The notes under the pieces: model-generated
What the model was told of the DNA's origin: nothing
Seen by the model: the letters and a program-made list of their open reading frames with translations, nothing else
Databases searched by the model: none
NCBI GenBank assembly: GCA_036971475.1
Contig: JBAIZL010000008.1
Span: forward strand, 34,231,586-34,295,585
Direction of reading: 5' to 3'
Source of the DNA: Prosapia bicincta
Taxonomy: Eukaryota; Arthropoda; Insecta; Hemiptera; Cercopidae
Length of the DNA stretch: 64,000 bases
Part shown: positions 1 to 11,708 of the stretch, piece by piece
How positions within the stretch are numbered: position 1 is the stretch's first letter
Layout: each line of letters opens with the position of its first letter
Program-made: the position numbers and the translations under genes

Positions 1-623
1 AAGTAATTTTTTTAAAAAATAAAATTAAAAAACCCAACGTCATTAAGACTATATTTTTACCTTTCTTTTTGTATAAAACACATGTTTGAGTTACAAAATT
101 GAAGTTGAACTCTCAGTTCTACTAAGTTGGTCAAGTATTACTCAGTAATGTTTTACAAAAAATTAGAACTGTAGTATAAACATTAGGGAACTCTGGTAGA
201 GAAATACACTCATCCCTCTTCATTGTGAGTATCGCAATTTAAATTTTGTGTTTATAGTTCTTATTGCCATTAGTTTTAGGAACTATTTATGCAACTACTG
301 TATTTAATTTTACTAAGCAAGTCTTTAATTAGATTCTATGTGGTTGAAAATAATATTTATTGTCATTATTAAGAGAAAACATACTTAACAATTTTTTTAA
401 TACTAGGCAATTAAATTTTCTTCATCACCAACATCAACTGCACCAGAAATTTGACATTGATCATTGCTAGACTAAGAACCAATTATTTCAAAGGAATGAA
501 GATTCTCCCAGATCAGGACATACGTTTCTTGCAGAAACTGTCTGGATGTCAGTCCAACGTTGAGACACATTTTTGAGTACCAAGCACTTACACCGCATAT
601 TCTGAAGTTGGGAATCATGCCAC
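1..623. other. AT-rich DNA without recognised gene
   Basis: I see no convincing coding region or structured repeat here. It ends at the TTAA of the piggyBac derivative. Confidence 0.5.
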
Positions 624-1204
624 TTAACCCTAGAAAGCTAATCTATCAAAAAATTACGTTAAAGCTAAACTATCGTAAAATTTACGAATTGGGAAAAAAA
701 TAAATAATACAAATATTTTTGGATACAAATTAAAATTTTAATGAACACAATTGGGTTATTTATATCAATACAAACATGTTTGTGTGAAATTTAAATATTT
801 ACAAGTCCTGTACGCAGTTAACGCAGCAGTAGACCGTGGTCATTCTTCTCTTCATCGATGGGCAAATCCCACAAATGGTTCTTGGTTTGTTTTAAGGAAG
901 GTCTTGGGCCCTATTTGGCACTGGAACTTTCAAGATATTGGCAATAGATTCCTTGAGTTTCTGGGTCAAAGTTGGGTATTGGAGTCACTCTTGAAGCCAG
1001 AGCTAAATAAGGCTGTGGTGAATTTCCATAACAGGTGGTGAAATGACAAGCCACAGCAGTACAAAACGATGACTAATGCGTAAGCATACCACAGTAAGGC
1101 ACGGAACTGGTTGGGCGAGTCTATTAACGCAGAAAATGGGGAGTAGCCAAACAATAACAAAACGTGCTCGTAATTTTTACGATAAATTAGCTTTCTAGGG
1201 TTAA
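624..1204 (-). mobile_element. piggyBac deletion derivative
   Basis: Bounded by TTAA at 624-627 and 1201-1204. Both ends read TTAACCCTAGAAAGCTAAT inward, which is the type-piggyBac terminal pattern (TTAA then CCCTAGAAAG). Inside, on the minus strand at about 780-1000, a frame with one stop matches the C-terminal tail of piggyBac transposases: a KESIANIL-like stretch, then a Cys-rich zinc-binding motif (CGICPSMKRR followed by a CVNC pair). The DDE domain is missing, so this is an internally deleted, non-autonomous copy. The 14 shared terminal bases are seen directly; family assignment rests on known piggyBac ends. Confidence 0.8.
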
Positions 1205-1685
1205 AGAACATCTGAGAGCTGGTATCTTTAGTCAAAAGGCTGATGGCACTATCATCCAAACTTTCTATCTTACTTAAAATTCCATGAACACGAAAGCAAC
1301 AACAATTAGTTTCATCCCATAGCATGCTTCTGTTCTCGTAGTAGACATTTTGTTGTGGCAATTATATTGTGTACGTGTTATACAAACTGTATGTACTTTT
1401 ACTCCATTTCTGTTATTTTTATAGTAACAGCTTATTTTTAAGTAATAGCTTATTTAGCACTGTAGATACATTCCGTTGTCATACAATGCTAAACAAAACA
1501 GCGATATGTTGGGTCAAACGATTAAGTTATCACGTAACATGATAATGTGCATTTGATACTATTGTAGTATGTTTCTTATTACTTTTTCTTTTTTTGTAAT
1601 TGGAGAATGCATATTTTTTAATGAAAAAAAATCAATTTCTTTTATTGCCTAATATTTTTTTTCATTTTATCCAGTTTTAGAATAT
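1205..1685. other. AT-rich spacer
   Basis: No gene or repeat recognised between the piggyBac derivative and the hAT-like element. Confidence 0.4.
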
Positions 1686-2828
1686 CAGGGTGTCTAGTGA
1701 CAGGGAAAACCTGGAAAAGTCAGGGAATTTTAAGATTCTGGAAAATTCAGGGAAAAGTCAGGGAAAATTTTTAAAAATCGGGAAAATATTTATTTTGATT
1801 AGAAACAAAACTAGTGGCCATTGCTCTCGAATATTTGGTATTGTAAGCCAGCGGGCTGGTTTAGGGGCAAGGCAGTCAGGAAATAACACTTCTTTATTTA
1901 GATGCCCATTATTTATTTGATAAGCCCATTGCTATGACTTCAGGACTTATGTCAATAAATATTAAATGTGTCGAGTTGGTACAGCTGGGAAGTTTTAGCC
2001 TGGACAGTGGCCTTGGGGTGCGCAGTGGTTATGTTATCATATGGACGGGTGGGGATAACAGATAACTCAGTCACTCAGTCTGTTTCTGACCACACAGAAC
2101 GCTGTGTAAACATTCATAGCCAGCTATTTGTCTAGACTCGTGATAGTATGTGTTTTATTTGACGGTGATTATTTTTACACTGTTTATTTCAACATGGAAG
2201 GTTCCTGTTTTCATTGCCGTAGCGGGCAATCTCGTCATGCAGATGTCGTCATTACCTCCCCTCCGTCCTTAGGATAAATATAAACTAAAAGGTGAAGTGA
2301 CCGAAGCAGAGATTATATGGTGCGTGAATTTAGTAATGCAACACTTCTTTACACAATGCAGAAGGTAGTGTGTGCCTCTTTCCAAGGATGTTCCCTGATA
2401 GCACCATTGCACAGAACATGAGATTGCGGAAAGATAAAATTTCCTATAGTGTTGTATTCGGTTTATCAAATTATTTTAAAGACCTGTTACTGACATCATT
2501 AAATTCAAATTCTAACTATGTAATTGGCTTTGATGAAAGTTTAAACAAAATATCACAAAGAGCCCAAATGGATTTGAGTGTTAGGTATTGGGATGCAGAG
2601 ACGGATGAAGTGAAAGCTCGATATTTTGGTTCTGTGTTCCTTAAGACACAAAAGCAAAAGAGTTACTCAATTCGTTCTTAAAATGTGTTCAAAGTCTGGA
2701 TTTATCCAAGATCCTTCAGATATCAATGGATGGGCCCAATGTAAACTGGGCTTTCTATAGACATCTAAAAGAGGAAAAGTCAGGGAAAACTCAGGGAATT
2801 TCTTCAAGCTATTTTACTAGACACCCTG
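1686..2828 (+). mobile_element. hAT-like element, internally deleted
   Basis: The ends are inverted copies of CAGGGTGTCTAGT (1686-1698 and 2816-2828), followed inside by several short copies of a motif like AGTCAGGGAAA. The 5 bases AATAT flank both sides. A hAT target duplication should be 8 bp, and the 8-mers do not match fully, so the superfamily call is tentative. It contains a broken transposase-like frame. Confidence 0.6.
2283..2790 (+). pseudogene. hAT-like transposase fragment
   Basis: The best frame is 2370-2681. In order it shows a KGEVTEAEIIW-like segment, MFPDSTIAQNM, SNYFKDLL, the block FDESLNK followed by QMDLSVRYWD, and after a frame change SMDGPNVNWAFY. These blocks occur in this order in a widespread animal transposon protein that I take to be hAT-related. 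Only the N-terminal third remains, with stops before 2370 and after 2681, so it cannot be functional. Confidence 0.55.
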
Positions 2829-2947
2829 AATATATACTTTTATAGATATATTAGATATAGACATACCATAAAAATAACAAAATTAATGCAGTGGTTGAGT
2901 TTCCAGGGACATCAGAGACGTAATTTGTACGCGATCTTAGGACAAGC

Positions 2948-3770
2948 TAGGGGTTAAATACACCAAGTATCTAGGAGATGGGATTCTAAGAGATATTTAT
3001 CTGTACTTGAAAGTAAGCCTTATGGTGATAGCATAAATATTGATAATATTGAAATGTGTCAGGCACATGCAAAAGCGCATGAGGACGTGCAGAGAAAGCT
3101 GAAAAAAAGACCACAAAGATAAAAACTTAGTGACAACAAAGGTTTAGGAAGTGCAAGTAGGCTTACAGACGCTAACATAGATCAGCTACAAAGATATTAT
3201 GGGTCAGCCATCAGGAAAAACCCCATAGACGTTGACGACATGAAACAAGCTATCTGGGCTACTTATTTTCACACATTATTGACTGACAAAAAGCCTCTGC
3301 ATCAGTTATGCCCCAAGGGAATGGATTCTTGGTGTGGCTATAATAAATCTTTAGACCTAAAAACTATTTATGAGCACAAAAATTCTCTACGTGAGCCTAT
3401 CATGTTGGCTATAAAGCCCATATATTGAGATCTCACCAAATTGAGCTTCTTAGACATTGCTTGCACGGCAAGACCCAAAACCCTAACGAGAGCTTCAATA
3501 GTTGTATTTGGCAAAGGGTAAAAAAACTGGTTTTGTAAGCCTAAAAACTCTTCAATTAGGAGTAAGTGATGCTGTGATAGCATTCAATAAAGGCTCAATC
3601 GCTAAAATAAATGTTTTAGATAGAATATAGATAAAGCCTGGGAATTTCACGTTAGAGGCCCTAAAACAAATTGACAATATCAGAATACAAAAGGCCGATA
3701 AAGACCCAGGAATGCAACAAGAAGTTGAGAATCAAGAGAAAATTATTTAAGAGGGAAGATGAAGATATGG
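2948..3770 (+). pseudogene. Mutator-type transposase remnant
   Basis: Adjoining frames give, in order, TKYLGDGDSKRY, SKPYGDSI, LSDNKGLG, LTDANIDQLQRYYG, MKQAIWATYFHTLL, LCPKGMDSWCGYNK, LRHCLHGKTQNPNESFN and VSDAVIAFNKGS. This order matches an insect-expanded Mutator-like transposase family (LCPKG..SWC and TQN.NES signatures). There are in-frame stops near 3120, 3426 and 3628 and a frameshift near 3435. No terminal inverted repeats were identified. Not functional. Confidence 0.7.
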
Positions 3771-4858
3771 GGGACTACTATCCAGGAGGATTTTAATGTG
3801 AGATAGGTAGTCTTTTTTTAACTTGTGTTTTCTGAAAACTATGTTTTTTAAGGATTAGGTACCAATAACTCTCGAACCATAAGAGCTAGAGTCCTGAAAT
3901 TTTTTGTGTGTACTAACAACATTATTACCTAAGTAATACCCTAAAAAGAAATATTGTATTTTGTTTCATTTAAGGCCTGAAAAAAAATTTGTGTATTCTG
4001 AACATGTGCCAAAATGTATGACAATTTTAATTACTTAAAAAAAATAGAAATAAATCTTTTATGAGAGATATTTTTAGAGTATTGTGTTTCTATAGTAATA
4101 ATAATAATTGCCTACAAATGTCATTAGGATATCTGTAATCTTTTAGAGATAATTGTACCTAACTGAACATTCAAGCTCCCATTTAATTAACAAGGCAGAG
4201 TGAAAGTGGCATTTAAGAGCATCTCCTCTTAAATGTTTATTAAACCTGCTTCTAACCATCTTTGAGGTTGTAAATTTAAATTTAAATTGATACTCTTAAC
4301 CAAATTACTTATCAAAGTGAATACAGATAATATAGTAACATAAAAGTATTAGAGTATGTAGGCTACATACTAGTCATCATTAAAAGTAGGATTTGTATCT
4401 CAATGCTAACTTACTGGAATTTGAAAACATAGTCAATTGTCATAATTAAAACAAAATATGGGATGGATATTTATACGATACAGTAACTGAGAAGGAAGCA
4501 CAATTGCTGGTTTTCAAATTTTGGTTACCTAGAAATTAATAGATATGTCTGTTCCTCAGGTTTTTTCCTGACTACTAGAATGAGTCTATACAAATCATTG
4601 ACCTTGAAGACAAATTGTAGAAGCACTGTAAACAGTGAGTCGTAAATGAGAAACCATTAAGCGAGAGTTATTACTGTATTCATATTAAAATTTCGTATAA
4701 TTTTCTGCTCTTCCTATTTTAAGTTAAACTGAATTTTAGTGAAGCTGTTTTGGATAACTTAAAGTTAAGTTTAATTTTGTAATTTTAACACACTTTAAAG
4801 AAATACGTAAAATAATGATAACATTTTTTAATTCAGTTTTGTTTTTTTAATGTTACAG
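3771..4858. other. Non-coding DNA upstream of NitFhit exon 1
   Basis: Mostly AT-rich and without a recognised gene. The first part may be the tail of the Mutator element. A polypyrimidine run and ACAG at 4855-4858 look like a splice acceptor two bases before the NitFhit ATG, which suggests a separate non-coding first exon further upstream that I could not locate. Confidence 0.4.
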
Positions 4859-4860
4859 AT

Positions 4861-5079
4861 ATGAAAAATTTTGTCTTTTGCTTGAAATCTCCGCACTATA
4901 GATCACTTAAAACTTTGTTGTTTAAACGTTTATTAGTCCAGCAGTGTTCAAATATGAGTTATATTCAAAATTCACCAAGCACCATTGCTGTATGCCAGTT
5001 GACTGCTAAAAATGTTAAAGAGGATAATTTTAATACATGTAAAAATTTAATAGAATCTGCAAATTCCCAAGGTGCTAAA
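4861..5079 (+). CDS. NitFhit: NitFhit exon 1, presequence and start of Nit domain
   Basis: Encodes residues 1-73. The first 31 residues are basic, hydroxylated and poor in acids, resembling a mitochondrial targeting sequence. A second Met at residue 32 (MSYIQNSPSTIAVCQL) starts right before the conserved first strand of the nitrilase fold, so an alternative cytosolic product is plausible. The exon ends at GCTAAA before the donor GTAAGT at 5080. The ATG is preceded by a likely 3' splice site (ACAG, 4855-4858). Confidence 0.88.
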
Positions 5080-5270
5080 GTAAGTCTTAGAAAATTGTTT
5101 TGTTTAAATTATGCCTGTAAAATTTGCATAAATTTATTTATTTTTTAATTGTAAATTATTTATAAATTTTTGTTATGTTATTTTCTTTAAAATTATTCCT
5201 TCAACTTATAACTTTCTAGTTTTAGTTACATTAAACCCCCATTTCACTATGGAAATTGAGGTCCTGTACT

Positions 5271-6658
5271 TTACTGGCCTATGTAAAAACTGGGGCACGA
5301 ACTGCAAGTTAGTTTGTAAACTCCAGTGGTGTTGTAAATGTCATTGATTTTGTTGTTGGGTATAAGTTGTTTGTTGAGAGTGTTGTGTGTGGAGTAAGCT
5401 ATTTTGTAATTGTATTTTCGTAGTGTATTGGTTAGATTGTGGGTTTTGGATGATCTGTATGGTATTGATAAGTATTTTATGGGATTGTCATCTTGTGTGT
5501 TTGTATTTGGGTTATTAAGTTTATTTTTTTTTAGGCGGTTGTATAATTTGTCAATCATTGTTGGGTTGTATCATTTGTGCTATATATTTTATGGTGTTTA
5601 ACTCCTGGTAGTGTTCTTTGTCTAACGGTGTTTTAAGCAGGCGATATATCATGGTGTTGTAAGCAGCTAGTTTATGTTGGTGTGGGTGGTTTGAGGAGCT
5701 GTGTATGGTCTTATTAGTACTAGTGGGTTTTCGGTATATGTTGAATTTATGTGTTTGTTTTTCTGTTCGTTTAATTGTAAGTCTAAGAAGTTGAGAGAGT
5801 TTTGTTGTTCTGTTTCGATGGTGTGTTAGTTTTGGGTGTATGAAATTAAAATGTTTTAGAAATATGTATGCTCTGCGTGTGTTACCTTTATATAATGTTA
5901 TGATGTCATCGACGTATCTGTACCAGTAAATTATGTTATCTGAGTATTTATTGTTGTGTAAAATTTGGTTTTGTTCAATATGGTGTATGGATATTTCTGC
6001 TAAGAAGCTAGTTATGGGGGAGCCCATAGGTAGTCCATCTTTCTGGTTGTAGAATGTGTTATTGTAGGTGGAGTAATTTTGAGATGTGATTAATCTTGTG
6101 AGGTGGATGATTTCGTCAATGTGTGTATGTGGTGTATTTGTGTCTATTAGCATGTTTTTGAGGATGTCGATGGTTTCTGGAATGGGGATGTTGTATATGG
6201 ATTTGATATATCAAAAGAGATTAAAGTGGAATTGTGTGGGATATTTATGTTTTTTATTTTGTCTATTAGATTTAGGCTATTTTTTATGCTACAATGATTA
6301 TTAAATTTTATATGGTTTCGGATAGTTTTGTTGAGGAATTTGGCTAGAAGATGAGAAGGGGCGCTTGTGTGGTTGATTTGTGGACCTATTGGGATGTCTG
6401 TTTTGTGATTTTGGGCAGGGCTTTTAGTTTAGGGGCTATTGGTTTTATTTGTTTTAGGTGCTTTTTGGTGTAGTGTGGGATTATAAGTTTTGTTTTGTTG
6501 ATTGCTTCTTTGATTTGAGCATTGTATTTTGTTGTTGGGTCTTCTTTTAGTGTAGTGATGTTGTTATTTTGGATGAAGCTGTGTACTTTTTTGTTGAGGT
6601 CGCTATTGTGAAGTGACCCACAAAGGGACACATTTCCCGAAACGGCCATCCTCAACAA
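5271..6658 (-). pseudogene. Penelope-like element, RT and start of GIY-YIG
   Basis: Three minus-strand frames in series (6658-6386, 6153-5551, 5558-5271) form a decayed Penelope-like protein. The middle frame has the RT signatures GLPMGSPITSFLAEI and the catalytic YRYVDDII, followed by IYRKPTSTNKTIH. The last frame leads into a linker and GVYKLTCSSCPSFYIGQ, the beginning of the GIY-YIG endonuclease, and stops there, so the nuclease is truncated. The first frame is N-terminal PLE-like sequence. Lies in NitFhit intron 1 on the opposite strand. Confidence 0.82.
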
Positions 6659-7455
6659 GCTAAGTAAGTGCTACTATAGGCAAGTTAAAAACATTTAAAA
6701 GTGTTTAGTGATTACTAGTAGCTCACGTGAAGATGAAATCAACAAATGTTACCCCAACAGTTTTCAATAGACACTAGACTTATTTGCTCAAAGCTGTTTA
6801 GCTGTGTAGGCCTTATTCCTGTGAGGGTGACTTTCTTCAAGGAGACCGTAATCTGAAGATTGAAGTTTAGCATTTCTCTATGTAATAATGCCATGTAATA
6901 ATGGAGTGTCACTGTACTGTGGAAAGATAAAACAAAAAGTCTATAAAAAAAATCTGCATATGTTATGCATTTACATTATGAATTTGTGTTGTAAGCTTCG
7001 AGTAATAATAAAAAATTGATTGTTCAACTTTTCAGGTAAACATTTTATAACTCAGATATATTTTCATATTGCTTATTTATATTACTTGATAAAATGAATA
7101 CATAAATTATTTACATACTTTAATATTTGTCAGTATATAAATGCTTATCCAAAGTATCACTTAGTTTTTGTCTAAATGAGAGTCTTTGTCTTGGAGGGGG
7201 GCTTCACTCATTATGATGTGAGTTGACAATAGAATATAGCTCCCAAAATGGTGGTCTACATTTAAATAAATAGTTAGAGCTACTATAGACAATTGTTTAA
7301 ATATTGAAATATTAAAAAATATATAAGTATAAACTATTAGTTCAAGATAAAGATGAATCAAATAATGTACAGACGTTAATTATTTTAAAGTATATAAGTT
7401 GAAACTTGAAACAACTGTGGTGTCAATTTTTTGTTTTAAATAAATTAAGGTTTTG
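6659..7455. other. AT-rich intron sequence, possible PLE end
   Basis: The stretch near 6690-6745 resembles 10990-11065 (both contain ACTAGTAG then TCACGTGAAGATG), so these may be the ends of related PLEs. Nothing else was recognised. Confidence 0.35.
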
Positions 7456-7463
7456 ATGTAAAC

Positions 7464-10177
7464 CAGAGATTCCCAAACTGGGCAAATTAGAGGGTGAAAC
7501 TGACAATGTGAATTCAATGGGCGATTGAAAAAGTTAGTGGGAAAATAATTCAGTTTCTTATATATACAATATGATCGAGAAGTTTTTGCCTAAAGAGACA
7601 AAGAATAGAATAAAATTGCAAACAAGTAAATGTGTAGTGTACACAATAGTTATGGCATTTTAGGTTAGAGTTTTAGTGTTGTGAATATTATGTCTATTTA
7701 AACTTCGTGTGTTTTTGATTTGGTGGAGCAACAAGGTAAATTTCTTTACACTGTTTTTTTAGGTTAAGTTTGCAATTCTGTACATATACAGTGATGACTA
7801 TGAATATTCATTATAAGTATATATTAATAGTGATAGTAAATAGGCATACTAATGTTTTGTATAATTTCTAACTTTACTTTTTTTATTCATAAGGCAAGAA
7901 AAAAACATATTAAGTTTTAGACGGGTTAGTTTTTATGTATAAAGGTCACCAGGTAGGATAAGGTAAATAATCCTTCAAGTCTTTTATTTATATTTATAAA
8001 AATATCAATACCCAATAGTTTTATCCCGTAATATTCAGGTACCCAATTATCCCTTGAACCATTGGCCCTTTGAAGATTGAAGGTATATAAACAATAAACA
8101 AATAAAGAGTACCAAACTTGGTAGCCTAATATTTGTTTTATTTTTATTTCTAACTATAGGAAGCCATCTAATATCTATGAGCTAAAAATAAAATGTGCTG
8201 TACGGCAGTATAAAGTGAATTACTTAAAGTACAGAATTGTTCCATTTAAACCTGGTAAAACTCAACCAATATGTGTCAAAATACTCTTGACTAATGGCCA
8301 TCAAGGATTGAGGACCATTTGACCAGGACTAACAACACAAAAGACAAACCTAACTTATTTTCAAAATCTGGAAGCTCACTATCTCAATGAGGCCACTGTG
8401 ACTAGCATGTTTTCTGCAATTCCAAAACAGAAAAACGATAGCGTGCATGCATCCTACAATATTGCATTGATGATTGCTAAATCAAGGAAACCACACACAA
8501 TTAAAGAAGAGTTGATTTTTCGAACTCTTAAAGAAGTTCAACAACAATGCTCCATACACCTACCTCTGATGTGTTACTAAGACATTATCTTTGGCCAATA
8601 ATCCAGTCCAAAGAAGAATTGACTAGATGTCAGAGAACATTGAAGAGACACTGTGTGAACACTTGAAAACAACAAGAGACTTGTCAACACTCCAAGGAAA
8701 CGTGTCTCTTTTTCTATCATATTTAGAGTTACAGTTTATAAAAAAAGGAAAATGCCAAGAAGATTTGATTTTTGCCAGGACATTAAAGAATGACACAAAA
8801 AGGGAGACTATCTTTAAAAAATTGGAAGATTTTTTCCCACAAAAAGAAATACCGCTAACCAATATTTTGACTATAACCACTGATGGTGCTCCTGAAATAG
8901 TTGGTCGCTACAAAGGGCTCCTCACATATATGAAGAAAAGAGTACCCAGTTTACTTACAATTCATCGACATCACCTTGTGGTCAAAAATTTGAGTGAACT
9001 TGTATAGTTTGTGCATTTGTACAGTCTGTTAAACAACTCTGGATGAAGGATGAAGAAGATTTTACGAGCTTACGTTTTATATTAAAGTGAGGTAACTGTC
9101 CAAAGGACAGTCTTTGTACAGATTCTGCTCTTTACTAAACTCCATATTGGAATTCTTAAAGGAGAAAGATACTGTTTTGCACGGACACATAACAAATTTG
9201 ACCGGCGACATTGGTTATCTAGCAGACCTATTCAGTAAGTTCAGTGAAGTAAATTTGAAGCTGCAAGGGAATGAACTCAATTTAATAATAGGAAAAAGAA
9301 TTCTCTCATCTTTCGTATCGAAGCTGATGTTTTGACAAAGAACTCTTGAGCGAAACAAATTAAGCCAATTTCCTAGCCTCAAGTTAAAACCCCCTGACTA
9401 AAGAAAACCTACTTGTGTAGTGCCAGCATTTGGAGATGCTTCATTTAGACATGTGTTCACGGTTTGAGGATATTCTATCCTTGTAAATACCTGATTGAAT
9501 TCTTGACCCTTCCAACAGTTGTCCTTCTGAAGGTGATCTCAGCCCGACTCTGGAAGAAGAGCTGATCGAGCTTGCTACAAATGAAGAACTAAAGCCAAAG
9601 TTCAAACTGGGCTACCAAGCTTTTTGCCCTCAAAATGAAGTTCGTAAGCTCTATCCTCGATTATGGTGGATTACAGAAAAGTTGTTTGTAGCCTTTCCTT
9701 CTTCTTACATGGTTGAGAAATGGTTTAGTGCAATAAATATCTTCCCACAAAGTCTAGAAATAGGTTAGAAATTGAAAAGCAAGGGGTTCTTAGAATTTTT
9801 CTAACAAAAACGTCTCCTGACATCAACAAATTGATTGAAACTCAGCAAATCAATCAATGTTGCCCCTCTCATTAATTAGACATAAGTATTCATGTTGTTT
9901 AATTAATTAGATATAAAGACTCATGTAGTTTGTAATTCATGACTTATTCCTTTTTTAGACTTGTTATTTGCAAAATTTTAATGTTCATAATTATACAAAC
10001 GTATATATAAACATTATGTACCTATTGAGATTAAAATGTCCTTAAAAATCCTCATTTCTCAACTTATGTGTTGGTAATTTTAAGATTTGTGCGTTTTTTT
10101 TTTTTTAAATCAGGTGGGCAAAAAAAATTATAAATCTTTAAAGTGAGCGATGATCCGAAAAATTTTGAGAAACACTG
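7464..10177 (+). mobile_element. Full-length dead hAT (Charlie-like) transposon
   Basis: The ends CAGAGATTCCCAAACT (7464) and, inverted, CAGTGTTTCTCAAAAT (ending 10177) match at 12 of 16 bases and fit the hAT terminal pattern. They are flanked by ATGTAAAC (7456-7463) and ATGTAAAT (10178-10185), an 8-bp target duplication with one change that fits the hAT nTnnnnAn rule. The element is 2714 bp and carries one broken transposase gene. Confidence 0.85.
8160..9770 (+). pseudogene. hAT transposase pseudogene
   Basis: Successive frames give SGSSLSQ-type N-terminal pieces, FSAIPKQKNDSVHASYNIAL, then 8627-9007 with NILTITTDGAPEIVGRYKGL and HRHHLVVKNLS (DDE/RNase-H region of Charlie/ZBED-type hATs). 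Next comes 9114-9335 (FLKEKDTVLHGHITNLTGDI), then a C-terminal dimerisation segment near 9650-9740 with FPSSYMVEKWFSA. Many stops and frameshifts, including one just after the 9007 stop, rule out function. Confidence 0.8.
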
Positions 10178-10185
10178 ATGTAAAT

Positions 10186-11083
10186 CCTCTAAGGGTTTAA
10201 AGTTTCATTTATGGTTGGGGCTTTATTAATTTAAAATTAAAATATATATTCAAGCTCCTTACATTTTGCCTAAAATGTTTTTCTTCTTAGATTAACACAC
10301 ATACATATAGTGTTAATGCAGTATGCAAATGAGATTGAAATGTAAAGTATCAACATATACTCATTTATATTTTGGTTGGTCAACTGATTGTACATTATTA
10401 TAGAACAATTATTTTGACTGGCATGCATTAATAGCTTTAAATAAATATTTTTTCATATAGAATGAAATATACAAGAATACTTTTATAATTGTAGTAACTA
10501 CACTTTATAAAGTTATTGATTAAACCCTCTTATAAATTTCAATGTTATTTGAATAGTTTTCTCATATAACTACATATGGTGATGCAGAAATTATTTATAT
10601 CGTATACAGATTATTGTTAGTCTTGTTAATAAATCAGTATATTTTTTAACATGTAAGTGTTGTTTATTGTAAATATTTATATACATAATTGATAGAAATA
10701 TATATATCACACCATAATGTACTTAAACAAGAATCTCACTTGGTATATTTGCCAGTCGACTTTTGAGAACTATTAACTACTTGTTCTTATTTCAAGCTTA
10801 TTTAGAAGACTGGAGGTTTCTTGTAGTAGGCAGATATGTGAGAATTTCGTTGTCACATGGTATAACTGTAATGTTCTGCTTTCGGTTTCACTGCACTGTC
10901 GGTTAATTTTGGCCTGTCTTAGCCTGTTAGTTTTAATTTTGTCTATTAAGTTATACAATTTATCATTTTGTAAATTTTATTTGTACTTCTCCGATTTTTA
11001 TATTACTAAAACACTTGTAAGTGTTTTACATACAAATGTTTTAGTGAAAACTAGTAGGTCACGTGAAGATGGAATCACAATAT
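10186..11083. other. AT-rich intron DNA with a PLE end fragment
   Basis: Bases 10719-10790 resemble one arm of the inverted dimer at 57033-57215: shared ATGTACTTAAACAAGA, then CACTTGGTAT, then the palindrome AGTCGACT where the other copy has AGTTAACT. It looks like a degraded PLE terminal repeat. A (TA)n run begins near 11084. Confidence 0.4.
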
Positions 11084-11161
11084 ATATATATATATATGAA
11101 GTTAATATATTACTATTTTTGAGTAATTTTATCCACCGTTAAGTGCAATAATTTTACCTTG

Positions 11162-11204
11162 AGTGATGAGGCACCTTTCGGTCTTTGACCATTGTCGAAT
11201 CACT
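11162..11204 (-). ncRNA. Hammerhead-like ribozyme, family A
   Basis: Mirror image of the copy at 11216-11258. Minus-strand order: AGTGAT, core TCGACAA, T, stem II GGTC-aaa-GACC, GAAA, near-palindromic stem III AGGTGCCT, C, ATCACT. Confidence 0.6.
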
Positions 11205-11215
11205 GATTGACAATC

Positions 11216-11258
11216 AGTGATTCGACAATGGTCAAAGACCGAAAGGTGCCTCATCACT
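11216..11258 (+). ncRNA. Hammerhead-like ribozyme, family A
   Basis: Stem I is AGTGAT (11216-11221) pairing with ATCACT (11253-11258). Core TCGACAA is 11222-11228; stem II GGTC/GACC is 11230-11240; GAAA is 11241-11244; stem III AGGTGCCT is 11244-11251; the expected cleavage base is C11252. The canonical hammerhead core CUGAUGA is replaced by UCGACAA: G5, A6 and A9 are kept, while C3 becomes U and G8 becomes A. Activity is inferred only. Confidence 0.6.
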
Positions 11259-11400
11259 CAAGGTAAAATTATTGCACTTAACGGTGGATAAAATTACTCA
11301 AAAATAGTAATATATTAACTTCATAAAGTCAGTGCAACGGAAAAACAATGGATAATATTAAATATCAAGAATTTAATACCTACCAAGGTAAGGAACAATC

Positions 11401-11443
11401 AGTGATTCGACAATGGTCAAAGACCGAAAGGTGCCTCATCACT
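11401..11443 (+). ncRNA. Hammerhead-like ribozyme, family A
   Basis: Same fold and same bases as 11216-11258: stem I 11401-11406 with 11438-11443, core TCGACAA, GGTC/GACC, GAAA, AGGTGCCT, cleavage base C11437. Confidence 0.6.
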
Positions 11444-11553
11444 CAAGGTAAAATTATTGCACTTAACGGTGGATAAAATTACTCAAAAATAGTAATATAT
11501 TAACTTCATAAAGTCAGTGCAACGGAAAAACAATGGATAATATTAAATATCAA

Positions 11554-11555
<2 letters not shown>

Positions 11556-11597
<42 letters not shown>
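11556..11597. repeat. (TA)n microsatellite
   Basis: Pure TA run that separates two PLE-A units and abuts TATCAAGAA on one side and TTCTTGATA on the other. Confidence 0.9.
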
Positions 11598-11599
<2 letters not shown>

Positions 11600-11708
11600 T
11601 TGATATTTAACATTATCCATTGTTTTTCCGTTGCACTGACTTTATGAAGTTAATATATTACTTATGTGAGTAATTTTATCCACCATTAAGTGCAATAATT
11701 TTACCTTG

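Larger units (their letters stand above)
11098..11555. repeat. PLE-A terminal repeats: inverted dimer plus third copy
   Basis: An arm of roughly 110 bp (11098-11207) is followed by its reverse complement (11208-11376), and a third + copy runs from 11396 to 11555. Each unit begins with a hammerhead fold, continues with AAGGTAAAATTATTGCACTT and AACTTCATAAAGTCAGTGCA, and ends in TATCAAGAA next to (TA)n. The same unit adjoins the GIY-YIG PLE near 40.1 kb, which ties it to Penelope-like ends. Confidence 0.75.

Noticed and set aside
966..1361. 131-residue minus-strand frame with two hydrophobic stretches, at first like a chemoreceptor N-terminus
   Set aside because: It reads straight through the piggyBac terminal repeat at 1201 (FNPRKLIYRK is the translated end), and the true piggyBac tail is in another frame.
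6690..6745. ACTAGT palindrome near TCACGTGA, tested as another hammerhead (also 10990-11065)
   Set aside because: No CUGAUGA-like core or stem II plus GAAA in the right order.
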